Notes: generated by a model not told the origin, from the letters alone. A stretch of DNA of 64,000 bases from CAZSBB01 sp964605235 (GCA_964605235.1 CAZSBB010000001.1:186001-250000); one strand, 5' to 3'; shown: positions 27,437 to 36,604, numbered from the stretch's first letter. A program made the numbers and translations.

Positions 27437-30211
27437 GCGGGAGTACTTGTTTTTCAGCCGGCGCAGTTCGGTGGTGAAGGGTTCGCCGCCGAAGTTGGGA
27501 TCGGTGGCTTCGAGGCTGCGGATGCGGGGGCCGATGACATCGGTGAAGAGGTTGAGTTTTTCACAGATCTGGAAGTAGCGCATCCAGGCGTTCCAGTACG
27601 GCCGGGGGTACACGCCGCTTTCGTCGGGGGGCAGCCCGGCAATGATGGTCTTGAACAGTTCCGCCGCCTGATTGAGATTGGCGTCGCCGCCGACGGCAAA
27701 GAGCGCCTCGGCATATTCCAGGATCACGTCCGCGTCGGTGTCGAACTGCTCAAACAGCGGCTTGACGATCACCAGCGCCTTGGCGGCATCGCCGCTGGTC
27801 CGCAGCGATTTGGCGAGGATGAGCTTGAAGGGAACCATGTCCTCGGCGGAAAAGCCGCGGCCGGGCGCGCTGGCCCAGTCCACCAGCAGTTGCGCCAGCT
27901 TGGTGGCGGTTTCGCTCATGCCCTTGGCTTGACCGAGCATGGCGTCCTTGCGCCGCTGCACCAGTTCGTCGGCCGCCTGCCGGCGCAGGTCGGTCGCCTG
28001 CTGGTCCAGCGCGGTGAGCACCTGATCCACCACCGGGGCGGCATCATCCGGGAAGCTCTGCATCATGCCGGCCGCGGCTTTGGCGGCTTCGTCGTACCGC
28101 TGCGCCCGCGCCAGCAGCAGAATGCGCCGCCCCAGGCCCAGCCGGAGCAATTCCTGATCGCTGGCGTAATCGCTTTCAAAGTTGTTCAGGTGGTTGAGCG
28201 CCACGTCCACCTGGTCGGCATCGGAAGCCAGCTGGGCGAGCACCAGCCGGGCGTGACCCTGCGCGTTGCGGATGAAAGGGGCGACGTCCGCATCCGCCAC
28301 CGGCAGCGCGTGGCCGCTTTCGCGGATGATCTGTTCCGCCAGCTCGCGCAGCGCGTCGACCCGCGCCGGCTCGGTCTTGCTGAGCTCAACCAGACAGTAC
28401 AGCCGCTCGCGCTGGGCGGTGAAATAGGTCAGATGCGCCTGGGGCACGCTGGCGAGCACCGCCTGGGCGTCCGCCCAGCGCTGGGCGGGAATCAGCAGTT
28501 TGCTGGCGTAATAAAACCGCTCGTTGTCGGTCGCTTCCAGCGTGGGGTACTTCGCCAGCAGCACCTTGACGCAGCGTTCGTACAGTTCGTTGAGGTTGGT
28601 CACGCTGGCGCGGTTGACGTGCAGCTGATGCAGCATTTCCGCGGCATAACTGATGCCCTGCTCGGCGAGCTTCTGGTCGGGAAACTGGTCCCCCAGATCG
28701 GTCAGCACGCCGGCGGCTTGGGCGATCTGGGTGAAATCGCTGGTGTCCTGGAAATAGAGCGCCATGCCCTGGTTGAACAACGCCTCGGCCCGCACGCCGG
28801 GGGTCAGGTCCGTGCGCTGCAGCAGGTCGGCATTGAGCTTCGCCGCCCGCTGGAGCTTCTCCTTGGCCTGGGCGATCGCGGCTTCATCGCCCGCGTCGAG
28901 CATGCGGTTCTGCCCTTCGACGCGCAGGGTCTGGCCCATCGCCGCCACCACCACCGCCGGCACGTTCGCCAGGTTCGCGCCCGGGGCGATGCGATCGACC
29001 CAGCGCTGATGCACATAGTTGCGCAGCGGCTCGGCGCTTTCGCCGAGGCTGTCGTCGTTGAGCAGGTCGAGGTAAGGCTGATACGCCTGCGTCACCGCCA
29101 GGGCGCGCTCGGCGTCGGGCTTGCTCTGGGCGTTGCGGAGCAGGATGCGATGCCGGGCGTCGACCACCATCAGCCGGGCGAGCAGGTTCTGACTCACCAA
29201 CGGATGTTTGACCACTTCATCCAGCAGCGCCAGCGCGGCACTGAGCTTGTTCTGCAGATCCGCGTTGTACGCTTCCGCCAGCCGATTGGTCAGATCGACC
29301 ATATCCTGCTGGCCCACCTTCTTGACCGCTTCGATGTAATCCTGCGCGGGGGCATACTGCTTCTGGGCGATCAGCACCCGCGCCCGCAGCGCCTGACAAC
29401 GCGTGCGGATCGACCATTCATCATTGGCGTCATCCGCCAGCGGTTGGAGCGCTTCGGACGCGCTGGCGAGCAGGCGCACGCGTTCGCCGGCGGCATCCTT
29501 CTTCTGCCGGACGATGCGCGGGTTCTGCCCCAACTTCTGGTAGTAAGCATGCGTGCCCGGCAGGAGGTCAACGTACAACGACGCCAGGCCCAGCACGTAG
29601 CGCGTGCGGGTCTGGTAGTACTCGCGAATCATCCGGCCCCACAGCCCGGTGTTCACCCGCTTGTCCACGTGATCCGCCTGCTTGGGCAACTCCGTCTGCA
29701 ACTGGAAAAAGCGCACGTCGGCGTCTTCGCTCAGCTCCAGGGCTTCCACCGCGGCAGACTCGAAGGCTTCTTCCTGCACCCTGGTGGGGACGCCGAATTC
29801 GTAAAACTGCCCGGCATTCATCCGCGCCGCTTCGAGGTAATCAAACAGCAGCATCTCGGCGAGCTGGGTCTGCCAGATGGGGCGCTGCTCATGGCCGTAG
29901 TGGTCTTTGATCAGCCCGCGGGTCTGTTCCAGGGCTTTCTGAAACGCTTCCAGCGCCGCCTCGGCCTGGCCCTCCTGGCGCAACTGGGCGTAGTCGAGCA
30001 TCAGCATGCTCGCCATCACCTGCGGGCGCACGGTCGGGTCGTCGAAGGTCTGCGACTCGACGTAATGCTTGAGCAGTTCGCGCAGGCCCTCGGCGCGCAA
30101 GCCCTCGATGAGCTGGCCGGGGTCGAGCTGGGACATCTGCGCCCGCGCCGGCAGTGCCGGCAGCAGCAGAGTCAGAAGGAGCAGCGGCAAAGTCGGCCGG
30201 AATCGCTTCAT
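27434..30211 (-). CDS. Secreted TPR/helical-repeat protein of the Exb operon
   Basis: 925 residues. The signal peptide is MKRFRPTLPLLLLTLLLPALPARA, with Ala-x-Ala cleavage. The rest is almost entirely alpha-helical, with TPR-like patterns such as AEAALEAFQKALEQT, YAPAQDYIEAVKK and KALVIVKPLFEQFDTDADVILEYAEALFAVG. It is the last gene of a six-gene minus-strand operon with ExbB and two ExbD homologues, 60 bp after the second exbD. Inferred role: large periplasmic scaffold or outer-membrane-side partner of the proton-driven motor. No enzymatic motif seen. Confidence 0.75.
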   Translation of the reverse strand: MKRFRPTLPLLLLTLLLPALPARAQMSQLDPGQLIEGLRAEGLRELLKHYVESQTFDDPTVRPQVMASMLMLDYAQLRQEGQAEAALEAFQKALEQTRGLIKDHYGHEQRPIWQTQLAEMLLFDYLEAARMNAGQFYEFGVPTRVQEEAFESAAVEALELSEDADVRFFQLQTELPKQADHVDKRVNTGLWGRMIREYYQTRTRYVLGLASLYVDLLPGTHAYYQKLGQNPRIVRQKKDAAGERVRLLASASEALQPLADDANDEWSIRTRCQALRARVLIAQKQYAPAQDYIEAVKKVGQQDMVDLTNRLAEAYNADLQNKLSAALALLDEVVKHPLVSQNLLARLMVVDARHRILLRNAQSKPDAERALAVTQAYQPYLDLLNDDSLGESAEPLRNYVHQRWVDRIAPGANLANVPAVVVAAMGQTLRVEGQNRMLDAGDEAAIAQAKEKLQRAAKLNADLLQRTDLTPGVRAEALFNQGMALYFQDTSDFTQIAQAAGVLTDLGDQFPDQKLAEQGISYAAEMLHQLHVNRASVTNLNELYERCVKVLLAKYPTLEATDNERFYYASKLLIPAQRWADAQAVLASVPQAHLTYFTAQRERLYCLVELSKTEPARVDALRELAEQIIRESGHALPVADADVAPFIRNAQGHARLVLAQLASDADQVDVALNHLNNFESDYASDQELLRLGLGRRILLLARAQRYDEAAKAAAGMMQSFPDDAAPVVDQVLTALDQQATDLRRQAADELVQRRKDAMLGQAKGMSETATKLAQLLVDWASAPGRGFSAEDMVPFKLILAKSLRTSGDAAKALVIVKPLFEQFDTDADVILEYAEALFAVGGDANLNQAAELFKTIIAGLPPDESGVYPRPYWNAWMRYFQICEKLNLFTDVIGPRIRSLEATDPNFGGEPFTTELRRLKNKYSR

Positions 30212-30271
30212 GCTGATGGTCTCAACGTGTCGGAAGCCTCAGGAGAAACAGGGATGCCCGCGCGGCCGGGG

Positions 30272-30814
30272 TTACTGCGTGGGCTTGGCGAAGCTGACGT
30301 TGCGGTAGCGCGCCTTGACCGCCGCATTGAAGGCGTTGACCACATGCTGCCAGCGCACCTGACCGTCGGGTTTGATCAGGATCGGGTTGTCGTCCTTGTA
30401 GGAGCCGTTGGGGTTGGCGGGATTCAGTTGCAGGCTTTCAAGCAGCCGCGCCAGTTCGGTGAAGTTGCGCGGCGCCTGGCCCATGCCTTCAATGGCGATG
30501 TTGTACTGGTAGGTGCCCGCCGAGCTGATCAGGATGTTCAGCGGTTTCTCGGGCGGGGCGGCGGTCGCGGCGGCGCCTTCATCGGCCTGGGGCAGCTTGG
30601 CGGTGATGACGCCTTCGCCGACGGCGAAGTTGGCGGTGACCACGAAGTAAATCAGCAACTGGAAAATGACGTCGATCATCGACGACAGATTCGGCTGCAT
30701 CTTGGACGAGCCGACCTCGCGCCGGGAGCGCGGCGAAACGTGATGGACTGTCTCGTCCATCCCACCCGCCAAAGCATCGGCGGCGGCATTCGCGGCTGGG
30801 GGCGTCTGGCTCAT
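30272..30814 (-). CDS. exbD: ExbD/TolR-family protein (second copy)
   Basis: 180 residues. One transmembrane helix with the family's key Asp lies in NLSSMIDVIFQLLIYFVV, followed by a periplasmic domain (ILISSAGTYQYNI, ILIKPDGQVRWQHVV, ARYRNVSFA). The N-terminal cytoplasmic stretch is long (about 45 residues). The ATG overlaps the stop of the first exbD by 4 bp, so the two are translationally coupled. ExbD/TolR subunits use proton flow through ExbB/TolQ to move a partner across the periplasm. Having two different ExbD proteins is common in planctomycete clusters. Confidence 0.9.
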   Translation of the reverse strand: MSQTPPAANAAADALAGGMDETVHHVSPRSRREVGSSKMQPNLSSMIDVIFQLLIYFVVTANFAVGEGVITAKLPQADEGAAATAAPPEKPLNILISSAGTYQYNIAIEGMGQAPRNFTELARLLESLQLNPANPNGSYKDDNPILIKPDGQVRWQHVVNAFNAAVKARYRNVSFAKPTQ

Positions 30815-31368
30815 GGCAGGCCCCCCGCATTGCCCGCAGCAGCGGCGGCGGCATCGGCTTCCCGGGCGTTGGCGGCCGCGGCTTCATCATCTTCGGGAAT
30901 CACCGCCACCAGGTTGACCGTGGCAATGCCCGCGGCATTGATGGCGTCCATGATCGGCTGCATCGCCTGATAGTTGAGCGCCGCGTCGGCGCGCAGCAGC
31001 ACTTCCACCTTGGGATTGCGGGCTTTGACGTCCTTGAGCTGGGCGACGAGGGTGTCGAGCTCATTGGGCGGATACTGGTCCATGCCGATCTGCACATACG
31101 CCGCCTCGCCGGGGAAATTCAGCGGGTTGCCGGACATGCGGTCCTGGCGGACGTAGGGCATGGGGGCGACGTTGACGGTGACTTTTTCAATCTCGCCCAG
31201 GGCGCGGGTTTTGGGTTGTTCGAGGTCGGGGATGACCATTTCCACGTTTTCGGTGGAGATGATGTTGTTGACCAGCATGAAGAAAATGATGAGCTGGAAC
31301 GTGACGTCGATGAGCGGCGTCATGTTCATTTCCGCCGAGGCGGGTCCGCGTTTGAAAATCTTGGACAT
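30811..31368 (-). CDS. exbD: ExbD/TolR-family protein (first copy)
   Basis: 185 residues from ATG 31368; GTG 31380 gives four more residues. The TM helix MTPLIDVTFQLIIFFMLV carries the conserved Asp. The periplasmic domain contains KVEVLLRADAALNYQAMQPIMDA, the usual ExbD beta-alpha pattern. The tail is Ala-rich. It lies between exbB and the second exbD; a 115-bp family C repeat (31452-31566) separates it from exbB inside the operon. Confidence 0.9.
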   Translation of the reverse strand: MSKIFKRGPASAEMNMTPLIDVTFQLIIFFMLVNNIISTENVEMVIPDLEQPKTRALGEIEKVTVNVAPMPYVRQDRMSGNPLNFPGEAAYVQIGMDQYPPNELDTLVAQLKDVKARNPKVEVLLRADAALNYQAMQPIMDAINAAGIATVNLVAVIPEDDEAAAANAREADAAAAAAGNAGGLP

Positions 31369-31451
31369 GCTCAGGCTCACAGACGATCAGGACCGGCACT
31401 TGGTAAACGACGCGGGGATGAACCCGCTCAGGATTGCAATCTCAGCATTCT

Positions 31452-31566
31452 TCACCACCGAGGCACAGAGGGCACAGAGAAAAGTCGGAAAATGAAGCGT
31501 GGGGTGATGGGCATCCCGAGTTGCTTCTCAGCTTACCCCTCTGTGTTCTCTGTGCCTCGGGGGTGA
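31452..31566. repeat. Family C element (CACAGAG inverted ends), copy 1
   Basis: About 115 bp with imperfect inverted ends (CACCACCGAGGCACAGAGGGCACAGAG and its partner ending CTCTGTGCCTCGGGGGTGA). It sits inside the Exb operon between exbB and exbD. Equivalent elements of about 114 bp lie at 45038 and 57075. Confidence 0.85.
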
Positions 31567-31587
31567 TTCTTCGCATTTCCAGTTCAC

Positions 31588-32427
31588 TTACGCCGAGGGC
31601 GCTTCGCCGGCGGGTTTGGCGGCCGGCTTGGCGGCGGGCTTGCGGGCGGCGCCGGGACGGAACGGGCGGATGAGTTCCTCGGCCATTTGCAGCCCTTCGC
31701 TGGTCAGGGCGTCGATCTTGTTGCGGATCATGGCGTACACCGCCAAGGCGGGAATGGCGACGATCAGGCCCCAGAAGGTGGTGACCAGCGCGGTGGAAAT
31801 ACCGGCGGCGAGTTCGGCGGGGTCGGGTTTGCCGCCGGCGGCGACGAGCTGCTGGAAGGCGAGGATCATGCCGTACACCGTGCCGAACAAACCGAGCATC
31901 GGGCCGATGTTGCCCAGCACGTTGAGGTACTCGATCGGGCGCAGCATGCGGGCGGTCTGGCTGTCGGCTTCTTCCTCCACCGCGCGCTCCATGGCGCCGA
32001 ACCCGGCGGCGGCTTCCGCCAGCGCGGCACTGATCAGCCGACCGAGATAGCTGGTGTCGGCGTCGGCGTACTCGATGGCTTCGCGGTAGCGCTTTTCGTT
32101 GAGCAGCGCTTCGACCTGCTGGGCGGTGTCGTCGGGCACGAGATTGCTCTTGCGATAGGTCAGGAAGAGCTTGAGCGAGAAGCCGATGCTGATGGCGGAC
32201 ATCAGCAGCAGGATCCAGATGATCGCCAGACCGATGGGGTCTTCGGACCACAGAAACGCCTGCGCCCAGCTGGTGGCGGTGTCGGCGGCGCCTCCGCCGG
32301 CCTCCGCAGCGGGGGCAGCGGCGGCGCCGGCGTCATCCTGCGCCAGGGCGACCAGCGGCAGCACCCACAGCAGCGCCAGCGTCACGCCGACGCACCAACG
32401 TCCCAGGCGGTTGTATGTCTTGTTCAT
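31588..32427 (-). CDS. exbB: MotA/TolQ/ExbB-family proton channel with signal peptide
   Basis: 279 residues from ATG 32427; ATG 32433 is also possible, as GGAGAG lies just upstream. A cleavable-looking signal (LALLWVLPLVALAQDD) precedes an Ala/Gly-rich stretch. The first membrane helix is LAIIWILLLMSAISIGFSL. The channel helices follow: YLNVLGNIGPMLGLFGTVYGMI and STALVTTFWGLIVAIPALAVYAMI, with the conserved Thr and Pro positions. The signal peptide before the first helix is typical of planctomycete ExbB homologues. The C-terminal tail is basic and Ala-rich. Confidence 0.92.
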   Translation of the reverse strand: MNKTYNRLGRWCVGVTLALLWVLPLVALAQDDAGAAAAPAAEAGGGAADTATSWAQAFLWSEDPIGLAIIWILLLMSAISIGFSLKLFLTYRKSNLVPDDTAQQVEALLNEKRYREAIEYADADTSYLGRLISAALAEAAAGFGAMERAVEEEADSQTARMLRPIEYLNVLGNIGPMLGLFGTVYGMILAFQQLVAAGGKPDPAELAAGISTALVTTFWGLIVAIPALAVYAMIRNKIDALTSEGLQMAEELIRPFRPGAARKPAAKPAAKPAGEAPSA

Positions 32428-32484
32428 GTGCATGCTCTCCTTCCAGCGCCTCGCTGAGCCGCAACGCCGCAGCCAGGGCATCGG

Positions 32485-33690
32485 TCAGCCGGCTTTGAGT
32501 TTGTGCAGCCGTTGCCAGAGTTCCGGTTCCAGTTCCTCGTCCAGCATATTTTCCGCTTTGTCCAGCAGCTTGAGCGCTTCGTCGTCCATGCCCAACTGCT
32601 GGTGGATGTACCCCGCTTCCAGCAGCGCCGGGCCGGCGAACGCGCTGCGGGAAAAGTAGATCGCCACCCGCATGAACATCAGGGCGGCATCCTTGAGTTG
32701 CCTGGGATCGTTGCCCTTGGCCTGGGCCTGGTACATCAGCACCAGTCCCTTCTGGTACATGTTTTCCGAGAGCTTCTGGGTCTTGCCCGCGAGCATGCGG
32801 TCGACCTGGGTGTTGGCTTCATCGAACTTGCCGGCGGCGATGGCGAGGTTGATCGGATCGCGCGGGTCGACCTGCCGACTGATGGGCACGACGGACTGGA
32901 GCGCTTCGCCGACCTGCGGCGCACCGACGCCCGCGAGGTTCGCCAGCATGGCGGGGGCGGCGGAAGGCGTGGTCGTCGGTTCGCTGGCGTTGCCGGGCGT
33001 GGCGGCGGCGGTTTCTCCACCAGCAGCCGCGGCGCTGCCGGCGGTTGCCGGCGCAGCGGCCTCGGGGGCAGCCACCTGCACCAGTTCGAGCATCTTCTTG
33101 ATGTTGGTCGCTGCCACGCCGTCCGCGCGTTTCAAGGCTTTTTCCAACCGATCCGCCAGGTCGCGCTTCTGGCCATCACTGGCTTGCGGCAGGCTCTGCA
33201 TGGGCGCGGCCGCGAGCAGCGCGGGGTCCACTTTCTGCTCGACCGCCTGCAGGTACGCCTGCACCGCGCGGACGGGGTCGCCGGTGCGGTCGAGCATGAT
33301 CGCCTTGTACGCCAGCGCCCAGTGCTGGAGCCACTTTTCCCGGGCTTTGGTTTGCAGCTTGCTGACGGCAGCAAGGGCAGCTTTGTCGTCCTTGCCCTCG
33401 ATGGCGGTGAAGAACTGTTCGACCTCGGGATAGGTGGTCAGCTTCATGCCGCCCAGGGACGCCAGGTCGTTGCTGCGTTCTTCGCCGGTGCGGGTGTTGT
33501 AGTAAATCTTGCCGGCGGTGATGTCGAGGACCTGGACGTCGTTGTACCACAGGCCGTTGATTTTCAGGTCATCGGCGCGGGCGACGGCGACCGGTGCAGC
33601 CAGCAGCAGCGCGGCCAGCAACAGCCGGCGTCCTCCACGACGGAGCGACTGGCGCAGCACGGCAAGCGGGTTATGCGGTTGCGGTTTCAT
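32485..33690 (-). CDS. Secreted TPR-like protein of the Exb operon
   Basis: 401 residues with a signal peptide (LLLAALLLAAPVAVARA). The mature protein starts with a small beta segment (LKINGLWYNDVQVLDI, AGKIYYNTRTGEE). Helical TPR-like repeats follow (AALAAVSKLQTKAREKWLQHWALAYKAIM; QPRLALMFMRVAIYFSRSAFAGPALLEAGYIHQQLG), interrupted by an Ala/Thr-rich linker (about 215-250). The ATG overlaps the stop of the VWA gene by one base. Probably a periplasmic partner of the VWA and Exb proteins. No catalytic motif. Confidence 0.78.
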   Translation of the reverse strand: MKPQPHNPLAVLRQSLRRGGRRLLLAALLLAAPVAVARADDLKINGLWYNDVQVLDITAGKIYYNTRTGEERSNDLASLGGMKLTTYPEVEQFFTAIEGKDDKAALAAVSKLQTKAREKWLQHWALAYKAIMLDRTGDPVRAVQAYLQAVEQKVDPALLAAAPMQSLPQASDGQKRDLADRLEKALKRADGVAATNIKKMLELVQVAAPEAAAPATAGSAAAAGGETAAATPGNASEPTTTPSAAPAMLANLAGVGAPQVGEALQSVVPISRQVDPRDPINLAIAAGKFDEANTQVDRMLAGKTQKLSENMYQKGLVLMYQAQAKGNDPRQLKDAALMFMRVAIYFSRSAFAGPALLEAGYIHQQLGMDDEALKLLDKAENMLDEELEPELWQRLHKLKAG

Positions 33691-34691
33691 CAGCGGATGC
33701 CCAGGTAGCGGCCGTCGAGGAATTTGTACTCGCCGCCGGTTTCGTCGGAGATCATTTTGAGCGTCGGTTCCAGGCCATACTGGACGAGTTTATCCATGTA
33801 GAGAAACTGGATGGTGTTGATTTTGGTCCCGCCGCGGTTGGCGCTTTTGACATCCGCCAGCAGCCGGGCCTGGTCGACTTCGTAGCGGCCTTCGCCGGTG
33901 ATGTTGTCCGAGAGGAGGAACATGAGCTGGGGTTCGTAATGCAGGGCGATCTGCATGGCTTTGACCGGGTTGGACAGCCCCATGGGGACGACCGCGCCCG
34001 AGTCGAGCCATTCGAAGAGCTTCTGCTTGTTGGCGGCACTGGCGCGTTTCCAGTTGCGCGGGGGGGCTTCGATGGCTTCCTCGCCCTGGAAGAAGATGAC
34101 CACGAAGCTCTGGCGTTCGCTCAGTTCGCCGATGGAGCGTTTGAGTTCGAGGATGACGAAGGGGAGGGTGTCGATCAGCGAGCCGGAGGCGTCGACGAGG
34201 TAGGCGATTTTCTTGGCGTTGCCGCCGGTGCCGAAGAACCGCGCCTGCAGGCCGCTGCCGCTGTTGATGCCCGCGTCAAAGGGATTGGAGCGCGAGGCTT
34301 CCATGGTGGCGCTGATGGAGAGCGACTGCTCGCTGACCTTGCTCGCCAGGGCGGAGGTCGCCTGGCTGGCGGCGCGGGCGGTGAGGGAGCGGCGGCTGAC
34401 GGCGGTGGTGCTCTTGGTCAGCGACTTGCTTTTGGTCATGGTCAGCGGGGCGCCGGGGGTGGCGCTGAGCCGGGCGATGGGAATGATGACTTCTTCTTCC
34501 TCCACCGCTTTCTGCACGGTCCAGGCAATGAAGATGGTCAGCAGCACCAGGCCTGCGTGGAGCAGGAAGCTGATCGCCCAGGGCAGCATGCCCAGCAGGA
34601 CCTCATTCGCATCCGCGCGCGGAGCGGGGCGCTCCTCGGCCGGCAGCTCAGGCTGCGGGGCAGGCGCTTGCGCGAACAACAACCAGCTCAT
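33690..34691 (-). CDS. Membrane-anchored VWA-domain protein (TonB-position protein of Exb operon)
   Basis: 333 residues; AAGGA lies about 6 nt before the ATG. One N-terminal transmembrane helix (about residues 37-57, ISFLLHAGLVLLTIFIAWTV) has TonB-like placement, followed by a Ser/Thr/Ala-rich linker (about 80-140) and a von Willebrand A domain. The MIDAS motif is DASGS (AYLVDASGSLIDTL), with a later MFLLSDNITGEG that fits the strand carrying the further Asp. No TonB C-terminal domain is present. It is the first gene of the operon, where a TonB/TolA-like transducer would be expected. Inferred: it couples the proton motor to periplasmic or outer-membrane ligands. Confidence 0.82.
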   Translation of the reverse strand: MSWLLFAQAPAPQPELPAEERPAPRADANEVLLGMLPWAISFLLHAGLVLLTIFIAWTVQKAVEEEEVIIPIARLSATPGAPLTMTKSKSLTKSTTAVSRRSLTARAASQATSALASKVSEQSLSISATMEASRSNPFDAGINSGSGLQARFFGTGGNAKKIAYLVDASGSLIDTLPFVILELKRSIGELSERQSFVVIFFQGEEAIEAPPRNWKRASAANKQKLFEWLDSGAVVPMGLSNPVKAMQIALHYEPQLMFLLSDNITGEGRYEVDQARLLADVKSANRGGTKINTIQFLYMDKLVQYGLEPTLKMISDETGGEYKFLDGRYLGIR

Positions 34692-34883
34692 CGGTGTCCT
34701 TCCGGGGTGGGCATGCCAGCGTACAACTGCGGATAGGCGTATTCAAAACGATGCCGCGCGGTTTGTCCAGCGCCCTCGGCGATTTCGAGTGCGATTGCTG
34801 ACGCTTCCCGGACCTGCATGAACCAGGACCCCGCCTGGAGCCCGCCAGTTGCCGCCGTCCGGCGCAGCATTACACTATGCCCC

Positions 34884-35309
34884 ATGCTCAGCGGTTTCCC
34901 CTCCATCCCCTGGACCACGCCCCTGCTCGCTCAGGCCTTTGGCCATTACGCCCCGCTGGGCGTTCTCATCGCCATGGCGCTCGTCTTCGGCCTGGCGAAC
35001 CTGGTCCTCACCGTCCTGCTGGGGCCCAACCGCGACGGCAAAGTCAAAGGCATGGTCTACGAGTCGGGCATGAACCCCATCGGCTCGGCGCGGCGGCGGT
35101 TCAATGTCCGCTTCTACATCGTCGCCATGACCTTCCTCGTCCTCGACGTCGAAATCGTCTTCCTCCTGCCCTGGGCAACCGTCTTCCCCTCACTGGCGGA
35201 CGGCAGCCCGCTGGGCCCCCTGTTCCTGGGCCGCATGCTCTTTTTCGTCTTCACCACCGTGCTCGCGTTCGCCTATGCCTGGCGCAAGGGCGTCTTCCGG
35301 TACGACTGA
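34884..35309 (+). CDS. nuoA: NADH-quinone oxidoreductase subunit A
   Basis: 141 residues from ATG 34884. Three hydrophobic helices and the conserved loop VYESGMNPIGSARRRFNVRFYIVA identify NuoA (subunit 3/ND3 of complex I). FLVLDVEIVFLLPWA contains the conserved acidic Asp-x-Glu pair. No other nuo gene follows; the next gene encodes a LolA-like protein. The gene is thus separated from the rest of complex I, which must lie elsewhere. Confidence 0.94.
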   Translation: MLSGFPSIPWTTPLLAQAFGHYAPLGVLIAMALVFGLANLVLTVLLGPNRDGKVKGMVYESGMNPIGSARRRFNVRFYIVAMTFLVLDVEIVFLLPWATVFPSLADGSPLGPLFLGRMLFFVFTTVLAFAYAWRKGVFRYD

Positions 35310-35380
35310 GCCCGCCCCCCCCCTGCTGCGACCCTTGCAGCTTTCGCAACATCATCCCCCCTCAGCGGTACGATAAAGCG

Positions 35381-36217
35381 ATGAAACGCTCCAGCTTATT
35401 CACTATGCTCGTCGCGGCTGCCCTGACCTGGTTGCCCCCCACCGTCCAAGCCCAAACCCCCGCCCCCGGAAGTGCCCCCGGAGGTGCCCCCGGAACCCCC
35501 GGCAACGGCGCTGCCCCGGCGCCTGCGGACGCGACGCCCACCGACCCGCGCATCATCGCCATCCTCGACGCCATCGAACGGCAGTCCTCCACCATCACCA
35601 CCTATCAGGCGAAGCTGCGGCTCGATCAGGTGCAAGGGCTGCAGGGCGATGAGCAACGCCGCTTCGGCAGCGTGCATTACGTCCACGGCAAGCCGGTGCG
35701 CTTCGGCATCCACTTCCAGAGTGTGGTCATCAACAACAAGCTCAAACCCGAGGACCGCCAGTGGGTGTTCGATGGCCAGTGGCTGGTCGAAAGACTCAAC
35801 GACCGCAAGCAGTTCATCAAACGCCAGATCGCGGACCCGGCGCTGGCGGAAGACCCGCTGTCGCTCGAACGCAGCAAGTTCCCCATCCCGCTGCGGCCCA
35901 ACCGGCAGGAAGTGCTCCAGCGCTTTGCCGTCGCCTATGCCGAGCCCGGCGCGCAGGCTCCGGAAAACAGCTTCCGCCTGGTGCTCACGCCGCGCCCCAA
36001 CTCGGGCCTCAAGCTGTCGCAGATTCATGTGTGGTACGACCGCAACACGCTGCTGCCGGTGCGCTGCATGGCGTTGGACAATGAATCCGGAGACGAGCTG
36101 ACCTACACGCTCACCGACGCCAAGGTCAACGAGCCGATCGACCCCCGCGAGCTGGACACCTCCACCCCCGCCCCCGGCAGCGGCTGGGATGTGCAGATCA
36201 AACCCTGGCAGCAGTAA
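35381..36217 (+). CDS. LolA-like periplasmic protein
   Basis: 278 residues from ATG 35381. The signal peptide ends at PPTVQAQ. A short Pro/Gly-rich stretch encoded by CCCCCGGA-type repeats (about 35460-35505) follows. The folded domain shows LolA/LolB-type alternating strands: TYQAKLRLDQVQGLQGDEQRRFGSVHY, RQWVFDGQWLVERLND, FRLVLTPRP, LSQIHVWYDRNTLLPVR. The domain probably moves lipid or lipoprotein across the periplasm, but planctomycete LolA-like proteins are diverse. It lies 71 bp after nuoA and may share its transcript. Confidence 0.72.
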   Translation: MKRSSLFTMLVAAALTWLPPTVQAQTPAPGSAPGGAPGTPGNGAAPAPADATPTDPRIIAILDAIERQSSTITTYQAKLRLDQVQGLQGDEQRRFGSVHYVHGKPVRFGIHFQSVVINNKLKPEDRQWVFDGQWLVERLNDRKQFIKRQIADPALAEDPLSLERSKFPIPLRPNRQEVLQRFAVAYAEPGAQAPENSFRLVLTPRPNSGLKLSQIHVWYDRNTLLPVRCMALDNESGDELTYTLTDAKVNEPIDPRELDTSTPAPGSGWDVQIKPWQQ

Positions 36218-36255
36218 GCACGCTGGTCTTGCCATGCGACTGCGTGTGGGAATGA

Positions 36256-36604
36256 ACGAGCCGGAAGCGTGAGCGACGGGCTACGCGCCCAGCGTCGTTT
36301 CATTCCACCGGCGCGCCAACAGCGCCCGGACGCCAGAAAGCCAAACCACCACACGCGAGGGGTGGTCGTCGTGTTCGAGCGTCAGGCAGCGCCCTGCCCC
36401 TCGCTGACGCTTCGGGCTCGTTGGGCGTTCTGGCTTGACGAGCCGGAAGCGTGAGCGACGGGCTACGCGCCGGGCGTCGTTTCATTCCACCGGCGCGCCA
36501 ACAGCGCTCGGACGCCAGGAAGCCAAACCACCACACGCGAGGGGTGGTCGTCGTGTTCATGCGTCAGGCAGCGCGCTGCCCCTCGCTCACGCTTCGGGCT
36601 CGTT
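36256..36604. repeat. Family D element, two tandem copies (182-bp period)
   Basis: Units at 36256-36437 and 36438-36604. Each starts ACGAGCCGGAAGCGTGAGCG and ends CGCTGACGCTTCGGGCTCGTT (in unit 2 TCACGC replaces TGACGC), so the ends are imperfect inverted repeats of about 27 bp. An inner hairpin (ACCACAC...GGGGTGGT) is shared. The units continue, in the same orientation, downstream of the next gene (37887-38417). The ~480-bp stretch between lolA-like and zinc-ribbon genes otherwise holds no gene. Confidence 0.92.

Noticed and set aside
27350..30970. A 1,206-codon open frame opposite the TPR-like and exbD genes
   Set aside because: It crosses two genes on the other strand and has no domain; the minus-strand genes have signal peptides, TM helices and operon structure.
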